Below, in pieces: positions 1 through 6,640 of a stretch of DNA of 6,667 nt. How positions within the stretch are numbered: position 1 is the stretch's first letter; each line of letters begins with the position of its first letter. The position numbers and the translations under genes were made by a program. This stretch comes from an uncultured Porphyromonas sp. (lineage in GTDB: Bacteria > Bacteroidota > Bacteroidia > Bacteroidales > Porphyromonadaceae). The notes below the pieces were generated by a model that had not been told where the DNA came from, did not search any database, and saw nothing but the letters and a program-made list of their open reading frames with translations. The stretch spans positions 1-6,667 of the forward strand of contig USJF01000072.1 in NCBI GenBank assembly GCA_900554935.1, given 5' to 3'.

Positions 1-2
1 CA

Positions 3-632
3 GGTCAGAGCGGAAGTGGGGCACAGACCTATAGTGCTATGGAGCCTAAGTTGGCTTTAGAGGCATTGATGCGCCCAGAGAGACAGCGTTTAAATGAGCT
101 AGAGGAACTTAGTAATAAGTTAGGTGAACGGATGCAGTCTCTGTATACTAATAGTTCAACTCGTCTCAGCGATTATGAATTTATTGAGGTCCTCAAAGGA
201 GGAGAGGAAATTATTCAAGTTTATAATCATCTTAGGAAGAATGCAAAGGGTGAGATTTTGGAGATGAGTAAAGGTGACTATGCGATGCCCGATGAAGAGG
301 CTTTTAAGGAAGCTGATGCCAATTCGGAGTTAATTGCTAGCGGGGTGAATATATCTGTTATTTATGAGCAGTCTGAAATTGAGCAGTCAGGAGACAATTA
401 TTTTCATACAAAGAACCACGATCTAGGGGTAAAAGCAAGAATGACTAAGGAGCTACCTTTTAAGTTATCGCTTTTTGGTTGTCATACAGTTATGCTACCA
501 CTTTCAGACCCTGCTATTGATGAACCAAATATGACGGCTCTGATTGTTGAGCATCCAGCATTTTATAAAGCTCTTCGTACCATATTTGAACTTTATTGGA
601 ATCAAGCCATGGAGATAGACTATAGTCGTTGA
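3..632 (+). CDS. TrmB-like transcriptional regulator, C-terminal part (5' end outside window)
   Basis: The reading frame is open to the left edge and stops with TGA at 630-632, so this is a 3' fragment; 209 residues are visible. The ATG at 39 falls inside what looks like continuous homology (Ser-Gly-Ser-Gly-Ala-Gln-Thr-Tyr-Ser-Ala before the Met), so I treat it as an internal methionine. That segment reads like the end of a winged-helix wing. It is followed by a charged helix, probably a coiled-coil linker (RPERQRLNELEELSNKLGER), as in TrmB-type regulators. The last ~80 residues show a pattern known from TrmB/LuxR-type regulators of other phyla: a Lys-Ala-Arg strand, 'ELPFKLSLFG', a hydrophobic strand ending MLPL, then 'ALIVEHPAFYKALRTIFELY' and a Trp. 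Inferred role: a cytoplasmic DNA-binding regulator sensing a small ligand; the ligand is unknown. It is separated by 110 bases from the lipoprotein operon and may or may not control it. Family assignment is moderate and rests on recalled patterns; that the frame is coding is near certain. Confidence 0.6.
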   Translation, partial: GQSGSGAQTYSAMEPKLALEALMRPERQRLNELEELSNKLGERMQSLYTNSSTRLSDYEFIEVLKGGEEIIQVYNHLRKNAKGEILEMSKGDYAMPDEEAFKEADANSELIASGVNISVIYEQSEIEQSGDNYFHTKNHDLGVKARMTKELPFKLSLFGCHTVMLPLSDPAIDEPNMTALIVEHPAFYKALRTIFELYWNQAMEIDYSR

Positions 633-649
633 GGTTTCGGTAATGAGTG

Positions 650-692
650 ATAAGTGTCGTAATATAAGTGTCGTAAGTGTTAGTGTGGTAGG
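650..692 (+). repeat. Three-copy short tandem repeat (unit ~14 bases)
   Basis: Two adjacent copies, 650-663 (ATAAGTGTCGTAAT) and 664-677 (ATAAGTGTCGTAAG), are identical over their first 13 bases. A third, diverged copy at 679-692 (GTTAGTGTGGTAGG) matches the second at 10 of 14 positions after a one-base shift. The array lies 50-93 bases upstream of the lipoprotein start, between two genes. It could be a multi-site operator for a regulator, possibly the adjacent TrmB-like protein, or merely a slippage product. The direct repeat is seen; the function is inference. Confidence 0.6.
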
Positions 693-713
693 CTTCTATG
701 CTTAACGCTAACA
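678..713 (+). promoter_or_regulatory. Imperfect inverted repeat upstream of the operon
   Basis: TGTTAGTGT at 678-686 can pair with ACGCTAACA at 705-713, giving nine pairs with one G-U wobble around an 18-base spacer. It shares bases with the third copy of the tandem repeat. No T-run follows, so it is a poor intrinsic terminator. A dyad operator or a 5'-leader hairpin is more plausible. A stem of this quality in A/T-rich DNA may also be chance. Confidence 0.35.
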
Positions 714-742
714 ATAAAGCAATGAACAAGATAGTATTAATT

Positions 743-2371
743 ATGAAAAAGTCCATCTTTAAAATTATGGCGGTGTTACTGCCAATGTTATTGGTACAAA
801 GTTGTACCAATCCTGCTCTAGACGAACTTCGTCGGAGACTTGATGATCATGAGTCTCGACTTTCTAAAGTAGAGCAACATACCACCGTAGCCAATCAAGA
901 GATTGTAGCGCTTAAAGAACTTTTAGCAGCACAAGCTAAACAGAAAAATGTCGTCGATTATCGTCCACTAGATGATGGAACTGGCTATCTTCTCAGTTTT
1001 TCAGATGGTAGTGAGTTGAAACTTTTACATGGCAAGAATGGTATCAGTTCTGACATAGGTGTTAAGCTCGATAAGACTGATAATACCTATTATTGGACTG
1101 TCAATGGTGAGTGGATGTATGATCCCAATGGCAAAAAGATCAAAGCTCAGGGCGTTGATGGAGTCTCTGGTGTTACGCCTATCCTAAGGGTAAGTAACAA
1201 GGGATATTGGGAATATAGTCTTGATGGTAAGAGCTGGCATCTTATTCAGACTGCCGATGGCGCTCCGGTTAAGGCTACTTCCAATGCAGAAGATAGTGGG
1301 CTTGATATTCAAGAGACCGAGACTCACGTGATCATTTACTTTAAGGGGCAACGGTTTATGATTCCAAAAAGCGGGAGTGGTGCCGTAACTCCTCCATCTG
1401 TAGAGGTTAAGATTTCTCTCAGCGAGCAGACACATGCCCTTGTGGTAGGAGAGAGCTTTACCCTTACTGCCAAGCTCGAACCAACGGTGCTAGACCCTTC
1501 CAAGATTATTTGGGAGTCTTCAGAGCCCAATGTGGCGAAAGTTGAGAATGGAGTGGTTACAGCTCTTTCAGCTGGTGATGTCGTTATTACTGCTACTCAT
1601 AGTGGCGTTTCTGCAAAATGTATGGTTAGTGTAACTGAGCCAGTGAAAAACCTCACATTCCAATTCAATGTACATAATATCAAAGCCATCAATGCTTTAT
1701 TTGATGTAACTCCTTCTGAGGATGATATGACTTACTATACCGCAGTTACAGAAAAAGAGTTGTGGGATAGTAAGGGTCCTGAAGGTGTTTTTGAGTCCGA
1801 CAAGATGTATTTTGGGTCACAAGGCGGAGATTGGACACAATCACTCAGTATATTTTTGGTGAAAGGTGCGAAGAAAGACCTTCCAACGAAAGAGGTGGGT
1901 CAAACAAACCTAAAGCCAAATACAGAGTATGTCTTTTATGCTTATGGACTTAACTTAGATGGTCAGCGTACCAGTGAGATAGCTTCTACTACTTTCAAAA
2001 CTCCAGAGCAGAAGAAGAAAGGTCTTACCTTTAAGATAGATGTTGAGGATGTCCTTACCAATGGTATTATTGCTTCAATTACCCCTTCAAATAACGATCT
2101 ACAATACGTAGTGGCAATTGTACGAGACAACTATGGTAAGTTTTATTCTAAGCGAGATGATCTTAAGGAAGTAGGTGCATGGAAGCTTATTGGGGAACAA
2201 ACCATCTTCACAAAAGGAAAGTATATTATCTCGCCAGAAAGTGTAGATGCCCCCAAGTACGAGAAGATGCTTCCAGGCTTTAATTACTGGATTGTCCTCT
2301 TCGGTTTTGATGATGATGGTATCACTTCCGAAGTTATTTATCATAAGTTCACTACCAAGAAAAGAAGCTAG
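743..2371 (+). CDS. Surface lipoprotein with PL29-lyase-N/DUF4988-like region, Big_2-like Ig domain and two related C-terminal domains
   Basis: This encodes 542 residues from the ATG at 743. An in-frame ATG at 698 would put 15 residues before a classic Met-Lys-Lys signal peptide, so 743 is preferred. Residues 1-21 form a lipoprotein signal ending in LLVQSC, with Cys21 as the expected lipidated residue. Residues ~26-67 are heptad-like (DELRRRLDDHESRL onward), a probable coiled coil. Residues ~70-208 carry short beta-rich motifs (GYLLSFSDGSELKLLHGKNG, YYWTVNGEW, YWEYSLDGKSW) typical of the DUF4988/PL29-lyase N-terminal family. Residues ~220-298 match Big_2 Ig folds (LVVGESFTLTAKLEP, IIWESSEPNVAKVENGVVTA). 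Two related beta-sandwich-like domains follow at ~304-420 and ~427-542, each opening with Leu-Thr-Phe and containing Thr-Pro-Ser. No lyase catalytic domain is present, so I do not call it an enzyme; a binding or scaffold role at the outer membrane is inferred. No Shine-Dalgarno is visible. The next gene starts after two bases, which points to co-transcription. Confidence 0.85.
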   Translation: MKKSIFKIMAVLLPMLLVQSCTNPALDELRRRLDDHESRLSKVEQHTTVANQEIVALKELLAAQAKQKNVVDYRPLDDGTGYLLSFSDGSELKLLHGKNGISSDIGVKLDKTDNTYYWTVNGEWMYDPNGKKIKAQGVDGVSGVTPILRVSNKGYWEYSLDGKSWHLIQTADGAPVKATSNAEDSGLDIQETETHVIIYFKGQRFMIPKSGSGAVTPPSVEVKISLSEQTHALVVGESFTLTAKLEPTVLDPSKIIWESSEPNVAKVENGVVTALSAGDVVITATHSGVSAKCMVSVTEPVKNLTFQFNVHNIKAINALFDVTPSEDDMTYYTAVTEKELWDSKGPEGVFESDKMYFGSQGGDWTQSLSIFLVKGAKKDLPTKEVGQTNLKPNTEYVFYAYGLNLDGQRTSEIASTTFKTPEQKKKGLTFKIDVEDVLTNGIIASITPSNNDLQYVVAIVRDNYGKFYSKRDDLKEVGAWKLIGEQTIFTKGKYIISPESVDAPKYEKMLPGFNYWIVLFGFDDDGITSEVIYHKFTTKKRS

Positions 2372-2373
2372 CC

Positions 2374-3885
2374 ATGATGAAGAAAATCAATACAATATTA
2401 TATATAGCAGTTTTTGCATTGTTACTCTTAGGTTGCCAGCAGGAGATTATACCACCGGCAGTATTAGAGCTAGGTGACTATGCTACGATTGATTTCCCTA
2501 TAGCTGGAGGTACAAAGGAGGTGGCGATTCAGACCAACCAAACTGAGTGGATTGCTACTACATCCGATTCGTGGTTAGAGGTACTTCAGAGACCCAATAA
2601 GCTTATTTTAAAGGCGGCCCCCAATGATAGTTTTGATGATCGCAAGACTACTGTACTCATCACCGCTGCTGGTCTGACTCAGAAGGTAGATGTAACCCAA
2701 GCTGCAGGTAAAACCTCGCTTAGCCTTATGGGGGATGGATTACATGCCACGGAGACTGAGAATCTTTTGCAGATACAGCAGAATCCATTTGCAACTACAA
2801 GAGAGATAAAGGTGCTTACTGCGGATCCTAAGTGGGAGTTTGAGACAGTGGATGCGACATGGCTCAAGGCAGAGAAAGTGCCACTTGAGAGTACTTTGCT
2901 CTTGAATATAGAGGAGAATAATACTCAAGAGCCACGTACTGCAATCCTTTTCGTGCGCACTAAAGACCAAACCATTCAGCTACAAGTAAAGCAAGAAGGA
3001 GCTCTTTACTTTATCCTCCCCTATCTTACACCAGAGTCCACAAAGGAGGATGTAAAAGACTTCGAAGAGGCACGCCATAGTCGTGTGGTACAGAATGCTA
3101 GTTATCTCTCGGGCGGAGCTCATACTTATCATACCAAAAGCCCGCTCTTTTACGAGATTAAGTATAGTTTCGACCGTCGCAATCTTCGTGAAGTAGTTAT
3201 GCAGTGTACTACTCCCGAAAGGATGCTTTCAGAGGAATTTACCAAGCTACTCGAGTCAGCAGGCTTTGAGTATAAAGCCGATAGTGGTATGGAGAGAGTA
3301 TTCATCAAGAATACCCTGCACAATGGCACTAAGTACGAGATTTTTGCCAATCTAGTCTATGGAATGCCAGGGGTAGAGCCTAAGGCTGTCTTCAACGTGC
3401 TTAAGCGTCAGCCCGGTCCTATGCCCACGTTTGATAAACTTCCCGATGGTATTGGTCATTTAGGGATCACACAGCAAGAAGTTATCGCTTGGGAATCGAC
3501 ACATGGAGGTACCTATTCAACCACCAATTCAAAGCCCGATGATAATTATCACTTCTTCAACGTACTCGATAAAACCTATATCGCACGTGATTACGTATTT
3601 GCCGATGGAAAATTAGCCAATATGCGTATATTCACATACGATATCAGCAAGTGCTTCTATTCACCAGCAAAAGGCTCCTTCAGAATGACCGACGAATTCA
3701 AGGCCCTACTTACCAAGGAAGGCTTTACCGAGATACGTCAAACTGGCGATATCTGGGAGCGCTTTTATATCAATCGTGCTAGAAAGCTAGCTGTGAGTGC
3801 GCGTGTTACCTCTTTTGCCACGGTACTCTCAGGGCAACCACTTGTGATAATGATGTATGTACCACTCAGCGATGGTGATAACTAA
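2374..3885 (+). CDS. BACON-domain lipoprotein with a duplicated unrecognised C-terminal domain
   Basis: This encodes 503 residues from ATG 2374; the next codon, ATG 2377, would give the more usual Met-Lys-Lys start and differs by one residue. A purine-rich stretch (AAGAAAAGAAG) before the start may help ribosome binding. The signal peptide ends in LLLLGC, a good lipobox, with Cys21 lipidated. Residues ~34-111 form a BACON-type domain: a Gly-Gly turn, then TEWIATTSDSWLEV, and closing VDVTQAAG. Residues ~111-209 form a second, more diverged one (ADPKWEFETVDATWLKAE, closing LQVKQEG). BACON domains are non-catalytic beta-sandwiches of Bacteroidota surface proteins, thought to bind glycans or proteins or act as spacers. 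Residues ~213-500 match no family I recognise but look like two copies of one module: T223..ExxR with SEEFTKLLESAGFE at 286, and T366..ExxH with TDEFKALLTKEGFTE at 439. I see no catalytic motif. It sits between a two-base gap upstream and the protease seven bases downstream, so an accessory or substrate role for the protease is a plausible inference. Confidence 0.85.
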   Translation: MMKKINTILYIAVFALLLLGCQQEIIPPAVLELGDYATIDFPIAGGTKEVAIQTNQTEWIATTSDSWLEVLQRPNKLILKAAPNDSFDDRKTTVLITAAGLTQKVDVTQAAGKTSLSLMGDGLHATETENLLQIQQNPFATTREIKVLTADPKWEFETVDATWLKAEKVPLESTLLLNIEENNTQEPRTAILFVRTKDQTIQLQVKQEGALYFILPYLTPESTKEDVKDFEEARHSRVVQNASYLSGGAHTYHTKSPLFYEIKYSFDRRNLREVVMQCTTPERMLSEEFTKLLESAGFEYKADSGMERVFIKNTLHNGTKYEIFANLVYGMPGVEPKAVFNVLKRQPGPMPTFDKLPDGIGHLGITQQEVIAWESTHGGTYSTTNSKPDDNYHFFNVLDKTYIARDYVFADGKLANMRIFTYDISKCFYSPAKGSFRMTDEFKALLTKEGFTEIRQTGDIWERFYINRARKLAVSARVTSFATVLSGQPLVIMMYVPLSDGDN

Positions 3886-3892
3886 TATGGCT

Positions 3893-6631
3893 ATGAAAAA
3901 GATAAAATTCCAAACTCTTTGCCTACTTACCAGTGCTGCAGTGCTAATCATTGCAAGTGGCACCGCATGCACCCAGTTAGGTAGAGGTGATTCACAGCCA
4001 GTTGAGAAGGAGAATGAAGCCCTGCACAATTCTGATGAATTGATGGATGGCTATGCGCAAAATAGCTTCCGGATTGAGGTAAGTGAAGAGTTGGCCAACA
4101 TTCTCAAGCAAGGCACACTTCGCTCTCAGAGTCCCCAGTTGCAAGCCTTTATGGATCGGATAGGTGCCGTAGATATTATCCCTCTTTTTGATGAAGGCGA
4201 AGGTGCCTATCAAGAGCGCCATAGACGAGCTGGACTACACTTGTGGTTCGACGTCGTACTATCTGAACATACTAGTAAAGGCTCTTCTACACGAGCTCTA
4301 CTCAGAGCTATAGAAGAGGTGCAAAACCTTGAGGGTATCACCTACGCCGAGGCGATCCCTGTGGTTACCCTTCCCAAGACCAACGTAGTAAAGGTGAGAG
4401 AAAGTGCTGTCGCCACATTGCGTGCAGAAGACGATCGAACTTCCACCATCCCCAATGACCCTCGCTTTAATGACCAATGGTATCTATACAATACAGGTCA
4501 GGAAAGTACCTTTACCCCAGGTTTTGATATCAACGTACTCGATGCCTGGAAAGAAGAGACTGGATCAAATAACGTAGTGGTTGCGGTTCTTGATGGAGGA
4601 GTTCAGATAGATCACCCCGACCTGGTCGATAATATATGGACCAATCCCAATCCTAGTCAGAAGCTCAATGATCTTCACGGCTATAACTTCAGTAAAGAGC
4701 GAAGTGAAATCACACCAGACGATCACGGTACCCATGTAGCTGGAGTCATTGCTGCCACACGAAATAATGGGATTGGTATTGCAGGTGTTGCCGGTGGCGA
4801 TGGTACCCGAGGAAGTGGCGTAAGGATTATGAGCTGTGAGATTATCTCCGATGTAGCCAATCTTCGTGCCGCACCCAATGCATTTGTGTATGCTGCCGAC
4901 CATGGAGCCGTTATCTCCAACAACTCTTGGGGAATGGGTGGTGGTCCCGATCCCGATGCGATTCCACGCTCCTATAAAGTGGCTATTGATTACTTCATTG
5001 ATAATGCCGGTTGCGATCCTGTTACTGGAGAGCAGTTGCCCACCTCTCCAATGAAGGGTGGGGTAGCTATCTTTTCAGCTGGTAATGACAATAAAGAGTA
5101 CTACTATATGCCACCAGCCTATAAGCGAGTAATCGCAGTAGGGTCTAATGGTCCTACTGGCAAGCGAGCCATCTACTCCAATCACGGAGAATGGGTCGAT
5201 ATCTCTGCCCCAGGTGGAGACTATCTCTTTGGCAATCCATCTGCTTTTATCCTCAGTACCATTGCTGATAACCTTTACGGCTATATGCAGGGTACCTCAA
5301 TGGCAGCACCACTTGTCACCGGCGTAGCGGCACTGATTACTTCCAAATTTGGAGGGAAAGGCTTTACAAATACAGAATTGATGCAGAGACTGCTCAATTC
5401 TCTTCGCCCCTACGATATCAATGAGCTCAATCCACAGTATCGTGGAAAGCTAGGCGCTGGATACATTGATGCCACTAAGGCCCTCGCTGTAGATAGACAG
5501 AAGATGCCTGAAAAGGTCAAGACAGTCAAAGTCGATGAAGGGTTCGATACTCTTACTCTGCACTTTGATGCAGTTACCGATGAAGATGATGGGTCAGCTC
5601 TTTATTATCAGCTTTATTATAGCGACTTAAAGTTGAACAGCCCATCCAAGCTGCTCACCGATGGAGCATCGACAAAGATATCTGCTGCGAAGTACAAAGC
5701 TGGGGATAAAGTTGAGTACACGCTTACTGGGCTAAAGCTCCATCAAGAGTACCAGTTGGCAATCGTAGCAATAGATCGCTGGGGTTACCGCTCCGATCCT
5801 ATCTACTTTGCCAGTACAACCAAAGCCAATCATCAGCCAATCATCAAAGGCGTAAAAAATGTATTACTAACAGATGCTACACCCATAGTACTTCAGCTAG
5901 AGGTGCAGGATCCGGATGGACATGATTGGCACTACCAGCTACGAGGAGATACCCATTCAGTAATGAGTAAGCGTGTTGATAATACCATTCAGCTCACCTT
6001 CCGACGTCTAAAAGGGGTAGGAAAGTACAGCTTACTCGTTGCTGTCACCGATGGTTTTTCGGAAACCATCGTCACAGTGCCCTACGAAGTAAAGGCCAAC
6101 GAAGCACCTCAAGTGCTACATCAGCCTAAGCCACTTTCCTTGAAAGGTATAGGTGCCTCGACCTCCCTTAGTCTCAAGCAGCTATTCCACGATCCCGAAG
6201 GTGGTCATCTTACCTACTCTGTAAAGAGCTTTACACCCCAATTATTAGGTATTGATCTACAGGGCGAAGAACTAAAGCTCACAGCTCTACAGATAGGCAA
6301 AGCACATATCGAAGTCACCGCAACCGACCCACAGGGAGACTTCGTGCGCTTACCTATCAGCCTGAGTATCGTTCCCGATGAGTTGGTCTATAAGGCTTAT
6401 CCTATTCCCTGTTACGACCACCTCACCATAGAGCTAAGCGACGAAGTCAATACCGCACGCATTAAGTTCGAGACCCCTACAGCGTTAGTGGCCCTTGAGA
6501 GGTTCGTCACGGTCAGAGAGAGCGCTGATCGACATCTTAGGGTCAATACCACAGGCCTCCCAGTAGGTCGCTATACCTTAGTGGTAGAAGCCAACAATAA
6601 AGTGTATCGCAAACCATTTCTTAAGAATTAA
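3893..6631 (+). CDS. Subtilisin-like S8 serine protease with Fn3-like, cadherin-like and T9SS type A-like C-terminal domains
   Basis: This encodes 912 residues from ATG 3893 (Met-Lys-Lys-Ile-Lys start). ATG 3887 adds two residues; ATG 3857 would overlap the previous gene by 29 bases and spoil the signal peptide. The signal sequence covers ~1-25 and ends IIASGTAC, a weak lipobox with Cys26. Residues ~45-165 resemble the N-terminal prodomain of Bacteroides S8 peptidases (Peptidase_S8_N type; note RAGLHLWFDVVLSE). The catalytic domain spans ~187-535. Its triad is Asp234 (VVVAVLDGGVQIDHPDL), His278 (DDHGTHVAGVIAA) and Ser469 (GTSMAAPLVTGVAAL), with Asn398 (FSAGNDN) as oxyanion-hole residue, so it should be active. 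An Fn3-like domain (~541-640), two cadherin-like/CADG-like domains (~647-735, ~735-828) and a terminal domain (836-912) follow. The terminal domain opens YPIPCYDHLTI and ends LPVGRYTLVV..VYRKPFLKN, resembling T9SS type A sorting domains but with Ile for the usual Asn of YPNP. An exported or surface endopeptidase is expected; the substrate is unknown. Co-transcription with both lipoproteins is likely. Confidence 0.92.
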   Translation: MKKIKFQTLCLLTSAAVLIIASGTACTQLGRGDSQPVEKENEALHNSDELMDGYAQNSFRIEVSEELANILKQGTLRSQSPQLQAFMDRIGAVDIIPLFDEGEGAYQERHRRAGLHLWFDVVLSEHTSKGSSTRALLRAIEEVQNLEGITYAEAIPVVTLPKTNVVKVRESAVATLRAEDDRTSTIPNDPRFNDQWYLYNTGQESTFTPGFDINVLDAWKEETGSNNVVVAVLDGGVQIDHPDLVDNIWTNPNPSQKLNDLHGYNFSKERSEITPDDHGTHVAGVIAATRNNGIGIAGVAGGDGTRGSGVRIMSCEIISDVANLRAAPNAFVYAADHGAVISNNSWGMGGGPDPDAIPRSYKVAIDYFIDNAGCDPVTGEQLPTSPMKGGVAIFSAGNDNKEYYYMPPAYKRVIAVGSNGPTGKRAIYSNHGEWVDISAPGGDYLFGNPSAFILSTIADNLYGYMQGTSMAAPLVTGVAALITSKFGGKGFTNTELMQRLLNSLRPYDINELNPQYRGKLGAGYIDATKALAVDRQKMPEKVKTVKVDEGFDTLTLHFDAVTDEDDGSALYYQLYYSDLKLNSPSKLLTDGASTKISAAKYKAGDKVEYTLTGLKLHQEYQLAIVAIDRWGYRSDPIYFASTTKANHQPIIKGVKNVLLTDATPIVLQLEVQDPDGHDWHYQLRGDTHSVMSKRVDNTIQLTFRRLKGVGKYSLLVAVTDGFSETIVTVPYEVKANEAPQVLHQPKPLSLKGIGASTSLSLKQLFHDPEGGHLTYSVKSFTPQLLGIDLQGEELKLTALQIGKAHIEVTATDPQGDFVRLPISLSIVPDELVYKAYPIPCYDHLTIELSDEVNTARIKFETPTALVALERFVTVRESADRHLRVNTTGLPVGRYTLVVEANNKVYRKPFLKN
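6049..6071 (+). repeat. Perfect 9-bp inverted repeat inside the protease gene
   Basis: CGATGGTTT (6049-6057) and AAACCATCG (6063-6071) are exact reverse complements around a five-base TTCGG spacer. The hairpin lies in the codons for the first cadherin-like domain (TDGFSETIV). In mRNA it could be a stable stem that slows ribosomes or nucleases, but it may simply reflect the encoded residues. No T-run follows it, so it is not a terminator. Confidence 0.45.
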
Positions 6632-6632
6632 C

Positions 6633-6636
6633 GAGG
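6633..6636 (+). promoter_or_regulatory. Possible ribosome binding site (GAGG) for the downstream gene
   Basis: GAGG lies four bases before the ATG at 6641. This is closer than the ideal spacing, but it is the clearest Shine-Dalgarno-like match before any start in the window. It supports 6641 as a real start, translated from the same message as the protease. Confidence 0.4.
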
Positions 6637-6640
6637 TAGT

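Larger units (their letters stand above)
633..742 (+). promoter_or_regulatory. Intergenic leader upstream of the lipoprotein-protease operon
   Basis: This is the only sizeable non-coding gap in the window and the natural place for the promoter of the downstream genes. I searched for the Bacteroidota consensus (TAnnTTTG near -7 with TTTG near -33) and found no convincing match. There is also no G+C-rich hairpin followed by a T-run that would end transcription of the upstream gene. The gap contains a tandem repeat and an overlapping inverted repeat, listed separately. The 3' part, after about 713, is A/T-rich up to the start codon at 743, as is common for Bacteroidota leaders without a Shine-Dalgarno sequence. 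The promoter function is inferred from position only. Confidence 0.35.

Noticed and set aside
581..588. CATATTTG, a near match to the Bacteroidota -7 promoter element TAnnTTTG
   Set aside because: It lies in the conserved end of the regulator gene, lacks the leading T, has no clear -33 TTTG at the right distance, and would imply a leader of about 150 bases.
698..742. Earlier start for the first lipoprotein at ATG 698
   Set aside because: It would add 15 residues before a standard Met-Lys-Lys lipoprotein signal, and part of it overlaps the inverted repeat. The start at 743 gives a Cys at position 21, typical of lipoproteins.
514..810. Minus-strand frame of 98 codons covering the intergenic gap, with a hydrophobic stretch
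   Set aside because: It overlaps the end of the regulator and the start of the lipoprotein in antisense, has no recognisable domain, and its hydrophobic part is the complement of A/T-rich leader sequence.
743..2371. Polysaccharide lyase (PL29) activity for the first lipoprotein
   Set aside because: Only the N-terminal accessory-type region is present; the rest is Ig-like and Fn3-like domains with no lyase catalytic domain visible.
3857..3892. Upstream start of the protease at ATG 3857, overlapping the previous gene by 29 bases
   Set aside because: It would place a polar segment ahead of the signal peptide; ATG 3893 (or 3887) gives a normal one and fits the operon spacing.
4565..4903. Minus-strand frame of 112 codons inside the protease gene
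   Set aside because: It lies wholly opposite the conserved S8 catalytic domain, which is clearly the coding strand; the frame is a by-product of codon bias.
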